Shown: positions 8,574-19,359, numbered from the stretch's first letter. The stretch is 64,000 bases of DNA from Mycolicibacterium sp. 018/SC-01/001 (GCF_007096635.1 NZ_VKAA01000005.1:186001-250000), one strand, 5' to 3'. Program-made: numbers and translations. Notes: generated by a model from the sequence alone, not told the origin.

Positions 8574-9827
8574 ATGGCGGCTGATGCGCAGGGTCTGTGT
8601 GAGTTCATCGACGAGTCCCCGTCGCCGTTCCACGCGTGCCGCGCCGCCGCCAAACGGCTTCTCGCCGCGGGGTTCACCGAGGTGTCCGAAGGCGATGCGT
8701 GGTCAGGCGCGGGCGATCACTTCGTCATCCGCGCCGGCTCCCTGATCGCGTGGCGGTCGGCCGGTGAATCGCACCTGCCCTTCCGGATCGTCGGTGCTCA
8801 CACCGACAGCCCGAACCTGCGAGTCAAACAGCACCCGGACCGGACTGTCGCCGGCTGGCAGGTGGTGGCGCTGCAGCCCTACGGCGGTGCGTGGCTGAAC
8901 TCGTGGCTCGACCGCGATCTCGGCCTCAGCGGACGGCTGTCCGTGCGTACCGGTGCCGCCGCCGAGGACGTCCTGATCCGCATCGACGATCCGATCCTGC
9001 GTGTCCCGCAGCTGGCCATCCATCTGTCCGAGGATCGCAAGGGTGTCGAGCTGAACCCGCAGCGGCACGTCAACGCGGTCTGGGGGGTCGGCGGCCCCCG
9101 CTCGTTCCTCGACCACGTCGCCGAGCGTGCCGGGGTGGACGCCGACGCGGTCCTCGGCTTCGACCTGATGACCCATGACCTGTCGCCGTCACGGCTCACC
9201 GGTGTCGACGGCGACCTGGTCAGCGCGCCCCGGCTGGACAACCAGGCGACCTGTTATGCCGGGTTGGAAGCGTTCCTGGCGGCGCACAGCTCGGCGGTGA
9301 CCCCGGTCCTGGTGCTGTTCGACCATGAGGAGGTCGGCTCCCAGTCCGACCACGGTGCCCAATCCGATCTGCTGCTGACGGTGCTCGAGCGCATCACCCT
9401 GGCCGCCGGCGGCGGGCGCGAGGATTTCCTGCGCCGCTGCTCGACCTCGATGGTGGCGTCGGGCGACATGGCACACGCCACCCACCCCAACTACCCGGAA
9501 CGCCACGAGCCCGGGCACCTGATCGAGGTCAACGCCGGCCCCGTGCTCAAGGTGCAGCCCAACCTGCGCTACGCCACCGACGGGCGCACCGCCGCCGCGT
9601 TCGCGCTGGCCTGCGAGCAGGCCGGGGTGCCGTTGCAGCGTTACGAGCACCGGGCCGATCTGCCGTGCGGGTCGACGATCGGCCCGATGACCGCCGCGCG
9701 CACCGGTATTCCGACCGTCGACGTCGGCGCCGCACAGCTGGCGATGCATTCGGCCCGCGAGGTGATGGGTGCTGCAGACGTCGCCGACTACTCGGCCGCG
9801 CTCGCGGCGTTCCTGTCACCGGCCTGA
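8574..9827 (+). CDS. pepC: M18 family aminopeptidase
   Basis: 417 residues of the M18 (aspartyl aminopeptidase) metalloprotease family, a cytoplasmic di-metal enzyme cleaving N-terminal residues. Visible features are [12 protein letters not shown] at the start, [10 protein letters not shown] with metal ligands Hx[11 protein letters not shown], the DHEEVGS motif with the catalytic/metal Glu pair, and the C-terminal [14 protein letters not shown] metal His. The ATG at 8574 was chosen over one at 8538 because homologous proteins begin MAA-x-A-x-GLCEFID. The gene lies between encapsulin/DyP and a VOC protein, as pepC does in M. tuberculosis. Confidence 0.93.
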   Translation: MAADAQGLCEFIDESPSPFHACRAAAKRLLAAGFTEVSEGDAWSGAGDHFVIRAGSLIAWRSAGESHLPFRIVGAHTDSPNLRVKQHPDRTVAGWQVVALQPYGGAWLNSWLDRDLGLSGRLSVRTGAAAEDVLIRIDDPILRVPQLAIHLSEDRKGVELNPQRHVNAVWGVGGPRSFLDHVAERAGVDADAVLGFDLMTHDLSPSRLTGVDGDLVSAPRLDNQATCYAGLEAFLAAHSSAVTPVLVLFDHEEVGSQSDHGAQSDLLLTVLERITLAAGGGREDFLRRCSTSMVASGDMAHATHPNYPERHEPGHLIEVNAGPVLKVQPNLRYATDGRTAAAFALACEQAGVPLQRYEHRADLPCGSTIGPMTAARTGIPTVDVGAAQLAMHSAREVMGAADVADYSAALAAFLSPA

Positions 9828-9829
9828 TC

Positions 9830-9835
9830 TAGGGT
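9830..9835 (+). promoter_or_regulatory. -10 element for leaderless VOC gene
   Basis: TAGGGT lies 7 nt before the ATG at 9843, directly after the aminopeptidase stop. The spacing fits a leaderless transcript, with the gene having its own promoter. Confidence 0.5.
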
Positions 9836-9842
9836 CGGCGGC

Positions 9843-10190
9843 ATGTCACTCGATGTCGCGATGATCACCGTCGACTGTTCGGATCCCGACGCGCTCGCGG
9901 GGTGGTGGGCCGAGGCCGTCGGCGGCGAGCTGAACGCCGTCGCGCCAGGCGATTTCGTGATGGTGACCCGGCAATCCGGTCCCACGTTGGGTTTCCAGAA
10001 GGTGCCCGACCCCACGCCCGGCAAGAACAAGGTCCACGTCGACTTCCACACCTCCGACAAGGAAGCCGAGGTGGCGCGCCTGATCGAACTGGGGGCTCGC
10101 GAGACCGGCCGGCACAGCTTCGGCCCGGACTTCGACTGGGTCGTGCTCGCCGATCCCGAAGGCAACGCGTTCTGCGTCGCCGGCGGGTAG
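9843..10190 (+). CDS. VOC (glyoxalase-like) family protein
   Basis: A 115-residue vicinal-oxygen-chelate fold protein. The two beta-alpha-beta-beta-beta half modules are visible: VAMITVDCSDPDALAGWWAEAVGG, then KVHVDFHTSDKEAEVARLIELGA and the final WVVLADPEGNAFCV, a strand typical of glyoxalase/bleomycin-resistance-like proteins. Metal ligands are only partly conserved, so catalytic activity is uncertain. Function is unknown. It precedes a cation/proton antiporter by 19 bases and may be co-transcribed with it. Confidence 0.88.
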   Translation: MSLDVAMITVDCSDPDALAGWWAEAVGGELNAVAPGDFVMVTRQSGPTLGFQKVPDPTPGKNKVHVDFHTSDKEAEVARLIELGARETGRHSFGPDFDWVVLADPEGNAFCVAGG

Positions 10191-10209
10191 CCGCTGGCAA
10201 GATCTCCGT

Positions 10210-11406
10210 GTGCTGCTCTCGCTGATCGCCTTCTCCGCGGTGTTCGCCGTGTGGGCGCTGGCCGCAGGGCAGCTGGAGAAGGCGCGGCTGACGGCGCCGA
10301 TCGTGCTGATCGTCGCCGGCGTGGCTGCCGGCTTCACCACCTCCGACGCGCTCGCGGTCGCGCTGAATGCCGATGTCGCCCAGCACGGCGCCGAGATCAT
10401 CCTGGCGGTGCTGCTGTTCGTCGACGCCACCGATGTGCGCGGCGGGTTGTTCGGCCGTGAGCCCCGCGCTGCGCTGCGCGTGCTGTTCCTCGCCATGCCG
10501 CTGAGTCTGGGGCTGTCGGTGCTGCTCGGAGCGTGGCTGCTGCCGGAGCTGTCGTTCGCGGTACTGCTGGTCATCGCCTGCACCGTGGTGCCGACGGATT
10601 TCGCGGGCGCTGCCACGATCCTGCGCGACCGGCGGTTGCCCGAACGGGTGCGCAACGTCCTCAACGTGGAATCCGGCTACAACGACGGCATCGTCGCACC
10701 GGTCTTCATCTTCGCGCTGGCATTGGCCGGCGGCGCCGTGGGCGCTCCGACGCCGCTGCGCGCGCTGGGCTCGGCCGTACCGCAGGCCCTGATCGCGATC
10801 CTCGTCGGAGCCGCTGTCGGAGCGCTGCTGGCCTTCGCGATCAACGCAGCCACCCGGCGCGGGTGGATGACGGGCCAGAGCGTACGGATGATCTTGGTCA
10901 CCGCGCCGATGCTCGCCTACGGGCTGAGCCTCGCATTCGACGGCAACGGGTTCGTCGCCGCTTTCGTCTCGGGCATCACGTTCCACTACCTGCGGCATTC
11001 CCCGTCGTGGCACGAGGAGCTGGAGTTCGTCGACGACATCGGCTTTCTGCTCTCGGCGATCATGTGGTTCACCGTCGGCGCGGTGGCCGTCCTCGCCGTC
11101 GAACGCGGAGTGTCCTGGCAGACGGTGGTTTTCTGCGTCCTGGCGCTGACCGTGGTGCGGGTGCTCCCGGTCGCGGTGGCGATGCTGGGATCTCGGTTCG
11201 CCTGGCGGGAACGCCTGATGGTGGCCTGGTTGGGTCCGCGCGGAACCTCGACGATCGTGTTCGGTCTGCTGGCCTACAACGTGCTCGACGGCGCCGACGA
11301 ACACGACGTCCTGGCCGTCATGGTGGTCGTGGTGCTGGGCAGCGTGGTGCTGCACGGTCTGATCGCCCCGTCTGCCGCGGCACGCTGGTCGCGCACCGAG
11401 AACTAG
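10210..11406 (+). CDS. Cation/proton antiporter (CPA-type)
   Basis: 398 residues with about twelve hydrophobic segments, typical of Na+(K+)/H+ antiporters of the CPA superfamily. Hallmarks are [11 protein letters not shown] in an early span, the [41 protein letters not shown] region split across two helices (the ESGYNDG loop is diagnostic), and a C-terminal [18 protein letters not shown]. It likely exchanges monovalent cations for protons across the inner membrane. Start taken at GTG 10210. The TAG stop lies inside the purL -10 box. No cytoplasmic RCK domain is fused. Confidence 0.9.
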   Translation: MLLSLIAFSAVFAVWALAAGQLEKARLTAPIVLIVAGVAAGFTTSDALAVALNADVAQHGAEIILAVLLFVDATDVRGGLFGREPRAALRVLFLAMPLSLGLSVLLGAWLLPELSFAVLLVIACTVVPTDFAGAATILRDRRLPERVRNVLNVESGYNDGIVAPVFIFALALAGGAVGAPTPLRALGSAVPQALIAILVGAAVGALLAFAINAATRRGWMTGQSVRMILVTAPMLAYGLSLAFDGNGFVAAFVSGITFHYLRHSPSWHEELEFVDDIGFLLSAIMWFTVGAVAVLAVERGVSWQTVVFCVLALTVVRVLPVAVAMLGSRFAWRERLMVAWLGPRGTSTIVFGLLAYNVLDGADEHDVLAVMVVVVLGSVVLHGLIAPSAAARWSRTEN

Positions 11407-11409
11407 ACT
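11404..11409 (+). promoter_or_regulatory. -10 element for leaderless purL
   Basis: TAGACT lies 7 nt before the purL GTG start, and its first three bases are the antiporter stop codon. Leaderless transcription of purL is expected. Confidence 0.6.
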
Positions 11410-11416
11410 GTCCGGC

Positions 11417-13723
11417 GTGACGTCCGGGCTCACCCACGAAGTCGATACGGTCGACAACGCCGCTTCCACCCCCGATCAGCCGCAGCCGTTCCGCGAGCTC
11501 GGCCTCAAGGACGACGAGTACGCGCGCATCCGCGAGATCCTCGGTCGTCGCCCCACCGACGCCGAGCTCGCGATGTACTCGGTGATGTGGAGCGAGCACT
11601 GCTCCTACAAGTCGTCGAAGGTGCACCTGCGGTACTTCGGCGAGACGACCACCGAGAAGATGCGCGAGGCGATGCTCGCCGGTATCGGGGAGAACGCCGG
11701 CGTCGTGGACATCGGCGACGGCTGGGCGGCGACGTTCAAGGTCGAGTCCCACAACCACCCCTCCTACATCGAGCCGTACCAGGGCGCCGCCACCGGCGTC
11801 GGAGGCATCGTGCGCGACATCATGGCGATGGGCGCCCGTCCCGTCGCGGTGATGGACCAGCTGCGCTTCGGCGCCGCCGATGCCCCCGACACCCGACGCG
11901 TGCTCGACGGTGTGGTGCGCGGTGTCGGCGGCTACGGCAACTCACTGGGGCTGCCCAACATCGGCGGCGAGACCGTGTTCGACGCCAGCTACGCCGGCAA
12001 CCCGTTGGTGAATGCGCTGTGCGTGGGCGTGCTGCGCACCGAGGACCTCAAGCTCGCGTTCGCCTCGGGCGCGGGCAACAAGATCATCCTGTTCGGCGCG
12101 CGCACCGGCCTCGACGGCATCGGCGGGGTGTCGGTGCTGGCGTCGGAGACGTTCGGCGGTGACGAAAGCGGCGCGGGCCGGAAGAAGTTGCCCAGCGTGC
12201 AGGTGGGCGATCCGTTCACCGAGAAGGTGCTCATCGAGTGCTGCCTCGAGCTCTACGCCGCCGACCTCGTGGTGGGTATCCAGGACCTGGGTGGCGCCGG
12301 ATTGTCCTGCGCGACATCGGAATTGGCATCGGCAGGCGACGGCGGCATGCGCGTCGAGCTGGACCGGGTGCCGCTGCGCGCGACCAACATGACCCCGGCG
12401 GAGATCCTGTCCAGCGAGTCGCAGGAGCGGATGTGCGCGGTGGTGACCCCGGAGAACGTCGACGCGTTCCTCGCGGTGTGCCGCAAGTGGGATGTGCTGG
12501 CGACCGTGATCGGAGAGGTGACCGACGGCGAACGGCTCGAGATCACCTGGCACGGTGAGACCGTCGTCGACGTGCCGCCACGCACCGTTGCCCACGAGGG
12601 CCCGGTCTACCAGCGGCCCGTGCAGCGTCCCGACACCCAAGATGCGCTCAACGCCGACACCTCCGCCTCGCTGCCCCGCCCGCGCACCGGCGAGGAATTG
12701 CGCGCGACACTGCTGGCGATGGTCGGCAGCCCGCACCTGTGCAGCCGGGCGTTCATCACCGAGCAGTACGACCGCTACGTGCGGGGCAACACCGTGCTCG
12801 CCGAGAACGCCGACGGCGGCGTGCTGCGCGTCGACGAGGAGACCGGCCGGGGAATCGCGATCTCCACGGATGCCTCCGGCCGCTACACCGCACTCGATCC
12901 CTACACCGGTGCCCAGCTGGCCCTGGCCGAGGCCTACCGCAACGTCGCCGTCACCGGGGCCACGCCCGTCGCGGTGACCAACTGCCTGAACTTCGGCTCG
13001 CCCGAAGACCCGGGTGTGATGTGGCAGTTCTCCCAGGCCGTGCGCGGTCTCGCCGATGGTGCTGCGGCACTGGGCATTCCGGTCACCGGAGGCAACGTCA
13101 GCTTCTACAACCAGACCGGCACGACGCCGATCCTGCCGACGCCCGTCGTCGGCATCCTCGGCGTCATCGACGACGTGAAGCGGCGCATCCCGACCGGATT
13201 CGGCACCGAACCGGGAGAGACACTCATCCTGCTCGGCGACACCCGCGACGAGTTCGACGGCTCCATCTGGGCGCAGGTCACCGCCGACCACCTCGGCGGC
13301 GTGCCACCCCGCGTCGACCTCGACCGCGAACGGCTGCTGGCCGACGTGCTGACCGCCGCTTCCCGCGACGGCCTCGTGTCCGCCGCGCACGACCTGTCCG
13401 AGGGCGGGCTGATCCAGGCAGCCGTGGAGGGCGCGCTGACCGGTGAAACCGGTTGCCGGCTCATCCTTCCCGACGGCGCGGACCCGTTCGTGTTCCTGTT
13501 CTCCGAGTCGGCGGGCCGCGTGCTGGTGGCGGTGCCGCGGACCGAGGAGAGTCGGTTCACCGCGATGTGCGAGGCCCGCGGGTTGCCGGCCACCCGCGTC
13601 GGTGTGGTCGATCAGGGTCCCGAGGGAGGCGAACCCAGCGTCGAGGTGCAGGGTCTGTTCACGGTCACCCTGGAGGAGTTGCGGCAGACGTCGGAAGGTG
13701 TGCTGCCCGGGCTGTTCGGGTGA
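11417..13723 (+). CDS. purL: FGAM synthase subunit PurL (short form)
   Basis: 768 residues, the ATP-dependent synthetase subunit that, with PurS and PurQ, converts FGAR to FGAM. The short form (about 740-770 residues) is expected where separate purS and purQ exist. Landmarks are [30 protein letters not shown], the [29 protein letters not shown] nucleotide site (read in two parts), [12 protein letters not shown] and [15 protein letters not shown] in the second half. GTG start at 11417 is supported by the -10 at 11404. The stop overlaps the next gene by 4 bases. Confidence 0.97.
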   Translation: MTSGLTHEVDTVDNAASTPDQPQPFRELGLKDDEYARIREILGRRPTDAELAMYSVMWSEHCSYKSSKVHLRYFGETTTEKMREAMLAGIGENAGVVDIGDGWAATFKVESHNHPSYIEPYQGAATGVGGIVRDIMAMGARPVAVMDQLRFGAADAPDTRRVLDGVVRGVGGYGNSLGLPNIGGETVFDASYAGNPLVNALCVGVLRTEDLKLAFASGAGNKIILFGARTGLDGIGGVSVLASETFGGDESGAGRKKLPSVQVGDPFTEKVLIECCLELYAADLVVGIQDLGGAGLSCATSELASAGDGGMRVELDRVPLRATNMTPAEILSSESQERMCAVVTPENVDAFLAVCRKWDVLATVIGEVTDGERLEITWHGETVVDVPPRTVAHEGPVYQRPVQRPDTQDALNADTSASLPRPRTGEELRATLLAMVGSPHLCSRAFITEQYDRYVRGNTVLAENADGGVLRVDEETGRGIAISTDASGRYTALDPYTGAQLALAEAYRNVAVTGATPVAVTNCLNFGSPEDPGVMWQFSQAVRGLADGAAALGIPVTGGNVSFYNQTGTTPILPTPVVGILGVIDDVKRRIPTGFGTEPGETLILLGDTRDEFDGSIWAQVTADHLGGVPPRVDLDRERLLADVLTAASRDGLVSAAHDLSEGGLIQAAVEGALTGETGCRLILPDGADPFVFLFSESAGRVLVAVPRTEESRFTAMCEARGLPATRVGVVDQGPEGGEPSVEVQGLFTVTLEELRQTSEGVLPGLFG

Positions 13724-15438
13724 CCTCTCGGCGATCCGCCACACATCCCCTCTATGTCTGGGCGTGGGGCCTGCTGCGGCTCGACTTCACCGGCATCGCG
13801 TTCGCCGCGCTGTTCTTCTGTCTGTCGCTGACACCCTCACTGCTGCCACGGGATTGGCTCTTCCAGGGGTTGATCGGCGGTATCAACGCGGCGATCGGTT
13901 ACGGCATCGGGGTGTTCCTGGCCCGCATGGCGCGCCGATTCGTGCTGTCCGGTCGGTCGTGGTGGCCCCCGTCGCTGGCGGTGTCCTCGGCGCTGAAGAC
14001 GGGCACCGTGGTGCTGTCGCTGACGGCGTGCGTACTGATGGTGGTTCCCGCCGCCGGCTGGCAGCGGCAGGTGTCGGCGCTGATGGGGCTGCCGGGCCCG
14101 AGTACGGCGAGCTATCTGCGCACACTGGTGCTCGCCGCGCTGATCGGTGGGGGATGCGTCGCGGTGGCCCGCGTCATCATCGACCTGATTCGCACATTGG
14201 CGCGCTACCTGATCCGGCGCTGGCGCATCTCCGACGAACTCGCATTGTTCATCGGGACAGCGGTCGTCGTGGTGCTGGTGCTCACCCTGGTCAACGGTGT
14301 GCTGCTGCGCGGGTTCCTCGCGGGCGCCAACAGGGTCTTCCAGCCACAGAACACCACGACGGCGGCCGGCATCGTCCAACCGCAGGTGCCGGAACGATCC
14401 GGCAGCCCTGAATCTTTCGCGCCATGGGACACGCTCGGCTACCAGGGGCGCAGCTTCGTCGCGGGTGGCCCCAGCGCCGCCGAACTGACCGCGATCAACG
14501 GCAGGCCAGCCAAGGAACCCATCCGCGTGTACGTCGGCCTGCAGACCGCTGACACGGACCAGGCCAGGATGGCCGTGTTGCTCAGCGAACTCGAACGCAG
14601 CGGCGCCTTCGAGCGGAAGGTGCTCGTGATCGCTCCCACCACGGGCACCGGGTGGATCAATCCCGTCGCGGCGCGGTCGCTGGAGATGATGTACAACGGC
14701 GACACGGCGATCGTCGGATCGCAGTACTCCTTTCTGCCGAGCTGGATCTCGTTCCTCGGCGATCAGCAGAAGTCGGTGGAGTTCGGACGTCTGATGATCG
14801 ACACCATCCATGACCGGTGGGCGACGCTCCCGCCGCAGAGCCGCCCCCGCCTGCTCCTCTACGGCGAGAGCCTGGGTTCGATGGCCGGGCAGGGCGCGTT
14901 CGACTGGCTGCCGGATGTGTCGCGGATGGGGTTCTCCTCGGTGCTGTGGGTGGGCCCGCCCAACGCCAGCTCCCTGTGGCGCGCCATCACCGTGCGTCGC
15001 GATCCCGGCACCCCGGAAGTGCATCCGCGCTACGACAACGGCCGCACCGTACGGTTCTCGATGGGCAACGACGCCGCGCAGATCGCCCGCGATGCAGCCG
15101 TTCCGTGGGAGGGCACGAGAGTGCTCTTTCTGCAACACCCTTCGGACCCGATTGTCTGGTGGTCCCCGGATCTGCTGTTCAGCCGGCCCGACTGGCTGAC
15201 CGAGCCGCCGGGCCGGGACCGTACCGCATCGATGCGGTGGTATCCGATCATCACGTTCTGGCAGGTCGCCGCCGACATGACGAACGCCACGTCCGTGCCC
15301 GGCGGGCACGGCCACAACTACGGCGACTTCATCCTCGACGGCTGGGCGGCAGTGGCTCCTCCGGCCGGGTGGACACCTGCCGACACCGACCGCATCAGGA
15401 CGGCGCTGCAACATACGGAGTCCGAGGACGCGCAGTGA
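13720..15438 (+). CDS. Membrane-anchored alpha/beta-hydrolase (Abhydrolase_9-type)
   Basis: 572 residues. The N-terminal 220 residues hold about five membrane spans ([50 protein letters not shown] and others). The C-terminal half is an alpha/beta-hydrolase with the nucleophile elbow [10 protein letters not shown] near residue 380 and a late PGGHGHNYG His. This matches the actinobacterial Abhydrolase_9/DUF2319 proteins of unknown substrate. The GTG at 13720 overlaps the purL stop by 4 bases, and the gene's own stop overlaps the next gene by 4, so all three are coupled. Its link to purine synthesis is unexplained. Confidence 0.85.
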   Translation: MTSRRSATHPLYVWAWGLLRLDFTGIAFAALFFCLSLTPSLLPRDWLFQGLIGGINAAIGYGIGVFLARMARRFVLSGRSWWPPSLAVSSALKTGTVVLSLTACVLMVVPAAGWQRQVSALMGLPGPSTASYLRTLVLAALIGGGCVAVARVIIDLIRTLARYLIRRWRISDELALFIGTAVVVVLVLTLVNGVLLRGFLAGANRVFQPQNTTTAAGIVQPQVPERSGSPESFAPWDTLGYQGRSFVAGGPSAAELTAINGRPAKEPIRVYVGLQTADTDQARMAVLLSELERSGAFERKVLVIAPTTGTGWINPVAARSLEMMYNGDTAIVGSQYSFLPSWISFLGDQQKSVEFGRLMIDTIHDRWATLPPQSRPRLLLYGESLGSMAGQGAFDWLPDVSRMGFSSVLWVGPPNASSLWRAITVRRDPGTPEVHPRYDNGRTVRFSMGNDAAQIARDAAVPWEGTRVLFLQHPSDPIVWWSPDLLFSRPDWLTEPPGRDRTASMRWYPIITFWQVAADMTNATSVPGGHGHNYGDFILDGWAAVAPPAGWTPADTDRIRTALQHTESEDAQ

Positions 15439-16058
15439 ATAACGAACGCCGCCAGGCGTTTTCCATTGCTGCGCTGCTGCTGGTGTGGAGCACGCTGGCA
15501 CCGCGGGTTCCGCAGCGCTGGAAACCCCTGCCGCACCTGCTCGTCGGCGCCGGTACCGTCGCGGCAACCGGCGCGCCACTCGGCCTGCGGCCGCCCGCCC
15601 TGGCCGGGGGATTGCGGTGGGGCGGCGCCGCCGCGGTGACCGTCGTTGCGGCAGTGGCGGTGTCGACGACGTCGGATCGCGTGCGGTCCGGAATGGCCGA
15701 GCGCACACCGCCCCCATCGATCGCCCGGTGGCTGCTGCTGCACATCCCCGTGGGGACGGTGTGGTCGGAGGAGGCCGGTTACCGAGCGGCGCTCGGATCC
15801 GCGGCCGCACGCGCGTTCGGAGACACCACTGGACGCTGGTTCACTGCGCTGGTGTTCGGCTTGTCCCACGTTCCCGACGCGCGGGCAGCACGGGCATCGG
15901 TGCCGGGCACCGTGCTGGTGACGGGAGCCGCCGGCTGGGTCTTCTCCTGGTTGCGGGAGCGGTCGGGCAGTCTGGCAGCGCCGATGCTGGCCCATCTCGC
16001 CTTCAACGAGGCGGGAGCCGTTGGTGCCGTGGTGTTCTCGCGACGGCTCAGGGGTTGA
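15435..16058 (+). CDS. CPBP family intramembrane metalloprotease
   Basis: 207 residues, a CAAX-protease/bacteriocin-processing (CPBP, Abi) family membrane protein. The three catalytic motifs are present: SEEAGYR (EExxxR) near residue 111, FGLSH near 143, and HLAFNE near 185, which together bind Zn within the membrane. About six hydrophobic spans are seen. The GTG start overlaps the hydrolase stop by 4 bases. It ends the purL operon and overlaps the 3' end of the opposing MCE gene by 11 bases. Substrate unknown. Confidence 0.87.
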   Translation: MNNERRQAFSIAALLLVWSTLAPRVPQRWKPLPHLLVGAGTVAATGAPLGLRPPALAGGLRWGGAAAVTVVAAVAVSTTSDRVRSGMAERTPPPSIARWLLLHIPVGTVWSEEAGYRAALGSAAARAFGDTTGRWFTALVFGLSHVPDARAARASVPGTVLVTGAAGWVFSWLRERSGSLAAPMLAHLAFNEAGAVGAVVFSRRLRG

Positions 16059-17244
16059 TGGTGTACTCGCCGACCTGCCTGCCCCACACGTAGTCGGTGA
16101 GCAACGGCCGCCCCAGGTCGAGATGGTTGTACGGCGCGAGGCTGAATCCGGTGTCCATCACCAGATACGGATTCGGCCACAGGTCGCGGGTGATCTTCTG
16201 CCAACACCCGGGCCTGCCCTCGGGGCCTCCCCGCGCATTGACGCGCGGCAGATTGTCCGGATAGACGAACGGGTTACCCGCACCGGTGATCGTGCCCGCT
16301 GCGCGTAGCGAATAGCCGTTGTCGCCGCCCAGCACGCGGGTGATGTCGGGGGCCACCTCGGCGATGTTGCGGATGGTGCAGAACATCATGCCGCGATAGT
16401 CGTCGAGCAACTTCGAGGTGGGCAGCAGGTCCGCTGCGCCGCGGATCAGGTAGGGCCCGCCGCGTTCGAAGACCGACGCGGCCGGTTCGGCGAAACCGAC
16501 CGCGGCCATCAGTGCGGCGTCGATGTCGCCGGCGTGCGCGGACAGGGTGCGCGCCGTGGTGACCGCCGAATCCAGGCCGTCCAGCACATCCGGTGCAGCG
16601 TCGGCGTAGACGTCGGCGAGCGCCGCCGCGGAGCGCACGTCCGAACGCCACTGCGGCATCAGGTCGTTGACGTCGTCGAGGATACGGTTGCCGTTCTCCA
16701 GCGACACACCGAAGCGGTTGCCCAGCCCGTTCAACGCCTCGGCGGTCGCGCTCAGAGTCTGGTTCAGCTTCACCGGATCGACCTGCTCGGCGATCGCGGT
16801 GACGGTCTCGAACAGCGTGTTGAACTCCGTCGTCACCGCCGCGGCCCTCAGCACATCACCATTGGAAAGCCGTTGCGGGACAGGCTTCGCCGGCGACATC
16901 AGCGAGATGTACTTGTTGCCGAACACCGTGGTCGCCCGGATCTCGGCACCGGCGTTGGCGGGGATCACGGCCATCACGTCGGGTTCGACGTCCAACGTCA
17001 GGCGGGCACCTCCCGCAGGCTCGGACACGATCTGCGCCACCCGGCCGATCTCGACGCCGTTGAACGTGACCTTGGCGCCCCGTTCGACGACCAGACCCGC
17101 CCGATCCGAGAGCAGCGTCACCGTCGAGTAGGTCGTGAAGTCGCCGCGGAACTGCAGGAAGATCACGGTGCCGACGGCGGCGATGACCACCAGCATCAAC
17201 GCGCCCAGCCGCCGGTAGGGCGGTGCGTCCCGGGCTACAGACAC
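16048..17244 (-). CDS. Orphan MCE-family lipid transport protein
   Basis: 398 residues of the mammalian-cell-entry (MCE/MlaD) family. One N-terminal membrane span (about 13-30, LGALMLVVIAAVGTVIFLQF) is followed by the MlaD domain (about 38-115, with RAGLVVERGAKVTFNGVEIGRV and TVFGNKYISL) and a long helical tail, normally part of the hexameric tunnel. MCE proteins usually come in six-gene operons after two yrbE permeases; none is nearby here, so this copy is isolated. Start is GTG 17244, with a -10 6 nt upstream. Likely exported, acting in cell-envelope lipid movement. Confidence 0.92.
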   Translation of the reverse strand: MSVARDAPPYRRLGALMLVVIAAVGTVIFLQFRGDFTTYSTVTLLSDRAGLVVERGAKVTFNGVEIGRVAQIVSEPAGGARLTLDVEPDVMAVIPANAGAEIRATTVFGNKYISLMSPAKPVPQRLSNGDVLRAAAVTTEFNTLFETVTAIAEQVDPVKLNQTLSATAEALNGLGNRFGVSLENGNRILDDVNDLMPQWRSDVRSAAALADVYADAAPDVLDGLDSAVTTARTLSAHAGDIDAALMAAVGFAEPAASVFERGGPYLIRGAADLLPTSKLLDDYRGMMFCTIRNIAEVAPDITRVLGGDNGYSLRAAGTITGAGNPFVYPDNLPRVNARGGPEGRPGCWQKITRDLWPNPYLVMDTGFSLAPYNHLDLGRPLLTDYVWGRQVGEYTINP

Positions 17245-17250
17245 TTTGAG

Positions 17251-17256
17251 AACCTA
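17251..17256 (-). promoter_or_regulatory. -10 element for leaderless MCE gene
   Basis: TAGGTT on the minus strand lies 6 nt before the GTG start at 17244, inside the 16-base gap to the divergent sterol-carrier gene. Confidence 0.5.
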
Positions 17257-17260
17257 GATC

Positions 17261-17653
17261 ATGGCCGTTCGCCGTGCTGCCGATCCGATGAAGACCCGCG
17301 CCGCCGTGGCCGTCGTGGCGCAGTGGCTCCGCGACGACAGCGCCGACACCCCGTCGCGCCCGGAGCTGGCCGAGGCAGTACGCACGACGGCGAGGACGCT
17401 GGCGTCGGTTGCGCCCGGTGCCTCCGTCGAGGTGCGGGTCCCGCCCTTCGTCGCGGTCCAGTGCGTGGCCGGGCCCCGACACACCCGCGGCACCCCGCCC
17501 AACATCGTCGAGACGGACCCGCGGACCTGGCTGCTGATCGCCACCGGACTGCGCAGCCTCGACGAGGCGGCCGCCACCGGCGCGATCCAGCTGTCCGGGT
17601 CGCGAGCCCGCGAGATCGCCGCAGCCCTGCCGCTTGTGGGGCTGCCGGACTGA
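17261..17653 (+). CDS. Sterol carrier family protein
   Basis: 130 residues, matching the short actinobacterial sterol-carrier-family proteins found next to purF in mycobacteria. Features are a helical N-terminus (AAVAVVAQWL), the RVPPFVAVQC strand, a GTPPNIVETDPRTWLLIATG core and a final helix. It may bind lipid or another hydrophobic ligand in the cytoplasm; no enzymatic motif is present. The ATG is 16 bases from the divergent MCE start, so the two genes share a control region. Confidence 0.8.
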   Translation: MAVRRAADPMKTRAAVAVVAQWLRDDSADTPSRPELAEAVRTTARTLASVAPGASVEVRVPPFVAVQCVAGPRHTRGTPPNIVETDPRTWLLIATGLRSLDEAAATGAIQLSGSRAREIAAALPLVGLPD

Positions 17654-17727
17654 CGGGAATCACGGTGCGACGGCCACGGTTGTTCAGCACGGCGCGGCGA
17701 GATTCCGCGTTTGACAGCGGTTGACCG

Positions 17728-17733
17728 TAGACT
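17728..17733 (+). promoter_or_regulatory. Probable -10 of purF promoter
   Basis: TAGACT lies 40 nt before the purF GTG. TTGACA (17711) and TTGACC (17721) lie upstream but not at standard spacing, so only the -10 is proposed. A GGGAG Shine-Dalgarno-like stretch follows at about 17759. Confidence 0.45.
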
Positions 17734-17773
17734 GGCCACCGTCACCCACCGCCCCTAGGGAGCAGCGACGATC

Positions 17774-19315
17774 GTGACCGCCGAGCAGCCCGCGCAGCAT
17801 GAGAACGAGCCTCGAGAAGAGTGCGGAGTCTTCGGAGTCTGGGCACCCGGCGAGGAAGTGGCCAAACTCACGTATTACGGGCTGTACGCCCTGCAGCACA
17901 GAGGCCAGGAAGCCGCGGGCATCGCGGTCGCCGACGGCTCGCAGGTCCTCGTCTTCAAGGATCTCGGGCTGGTCAGCCAGGTCTTCGACGAGCAGACGCT
18001 GGCGGCGATGCCCGGGCACGTCGCCGTCGGGCACTGCCGGTACTCGACCACCGGTTCGACGACCTGGGAGAACGCTCAGCCGGTGTTCCGCAACACCGCC
18101 GCCGGTACCGGTGTGGCGCTGGGCCACAACGGCAACCTGGTCAACACCGCTGAGCTCGCTGCGCGGGCGCGCGACGAAGGCCTGATGAGCAACCGCGGCG
18201 CGACCGCGGCGACCACCGATTCCGACATCCTCGGCGCACTGCTGGCGCACGGCGCGGCCGATTCGTCGCTCGAGCAGGCCGCGCTGGAACTGTTGCCGAC
18301 CGTCCGCGGCGCGTTCTGCCTGACGTTCATGGACGAGAACACGCTCTACGCCGCCCGCGATCCCTACGGTGTGCGTCCGCTCTCGCTCGGCCGCCTCGAC
18401 CGCGGCTGGGTCGTCGCCTCCGAAACCGCCGCTCTGGACATCGTCGGCGCCTCGTTCGTCCGCGACATCGAGCCCGGGGAGCTGCTGGCCATCGACGCCG
18501 ACGGCGTCCGCTCCACGCGGTTCGCCAACCCGACACCCAAGGGCTGCGTCTTCGAATATGTCTACCTGGCCCGTCCCGACAGCACGCTCGTCGGCCGCTC
18601 CGTGCACGCCACTCGCGTCGACATCGGCCGCCGGCTCGCCCGGGAGAGCCCCGTCGACGCCGACCTCGTGATCGGTGTGCCGGAATCCGGCACACCGGCT
18701 GCCGTCGGGTACGCACAGGAATCCGGTATCCCGTACGGCCAGGGCCTGATGAAGAACGCCTACGTCGGCCGGACCTTCATCCAGCCGTCCCAGACGATCC
18801 GCCAACTCGGCATCCGCCTCAAGCTCAACCCGCTCAAGGACGTGATCCGCGGGAAGCGCCTGATCGTGGTCGACGACTCGATCGTGCGCGGCAACACCCA
18901 GCGGGCGCTGATCCGGATGCTGCGCGAAGCGGGCGCGGTCGAGGTGCACGTGCGCATCGCCTCGCCACCGGTGAGATGGCCGTGCTTCTACGGCATCGAC
19001 TTCGCCACGCCCGCCGAGCTCATCGCCAACGCCGCGATATCCGACGGCGCCGGCGAAGAGATGCTCGACGCGGTGCGGCACGCGATCGGGGCTGATACCT
19101 TGGCCTACATCTCGCAGCAGGGCATGATCTCGGCCACCGAGCAGCCCGCCTCACGCCTGTGCTCGGCCTGCTTCGACGGCAACTACCCGATCGAGCTGCC
19201 GGGGGAGACCGCGCTGGGCAAGAACGTCATCGAGCACATGCTTGCGACGGCGGCCCGCACGGGCATCCCGCTGACACCAGAGAACGACAACGCCTCGGCG
19301 CTGCGGCGTCCTTGA
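17774..19315 (+). CDS. purF: Amidophosphoribosyltransferase PurF
   Basis: 513 residues, the committed enzyme of purine synthesis, which transfers glutamine ammonia to PRPP. The N-terminal nucleophile is Cys17 in REECGVFG after a short propeptide that would be cleaved. GHCRYSTTGSTTWENAQP and LGHNGNLVN are the class II glutaminase motifs, and VVDDSIVRGNT (about 370-380) is the PRPP-binding loop. The cysteine-rich ends (CSACFDGNYP) fit the Fe-S type of PurF. Complete length; GTG start at 17774. Confidence 0.97.
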   Translation: MTAEQPAQHENEPREECGVFGVWAPGEEVAKLTYYGLYALQHRGQEAAGIAVADGSQVLVFKDLGLVSQVFDEQTLAAMPGHVAVGHCRYSTTGSTTWENAQPVFRNTAAGTGVALGHNGNLVNTAELAARARDEGLMSNRGATAATTDSDILGALLAHGAADSSLEQAALELLPTVRGAFCLTFMDENTLYAARDPYGVRPLSLGRLDRGWVVASETAALDIVGASFVRDIEPGELLAIDADGVRSTRFANPTPKGCVFEYVYLARPDSTLVGRSVHATRVDIGRRLARESPVDADLVIGVPESGTPAAVGYAQESGIPYGQGLMKNAYVGRTFIQPSQTIRQLGIRLKLNPLKDVIRGKRLIVVDDSIVRGNTQRALIRMLREAGAVEVHVRIASPPVRWPCFYGIDFATPAELIANAAISDGAGEEMLDAVRHAIGADTLAYISQQGMISATEQPASRLCSACFDGNYPIELPGETALGKNVIEHMLATAARTGIPLTPENDNASALRRP

Positions 19316-19359
19316 CGCCTCCGGCGTCGTGGCGTCCCTGACGCCTGATTGCCCGAAAG

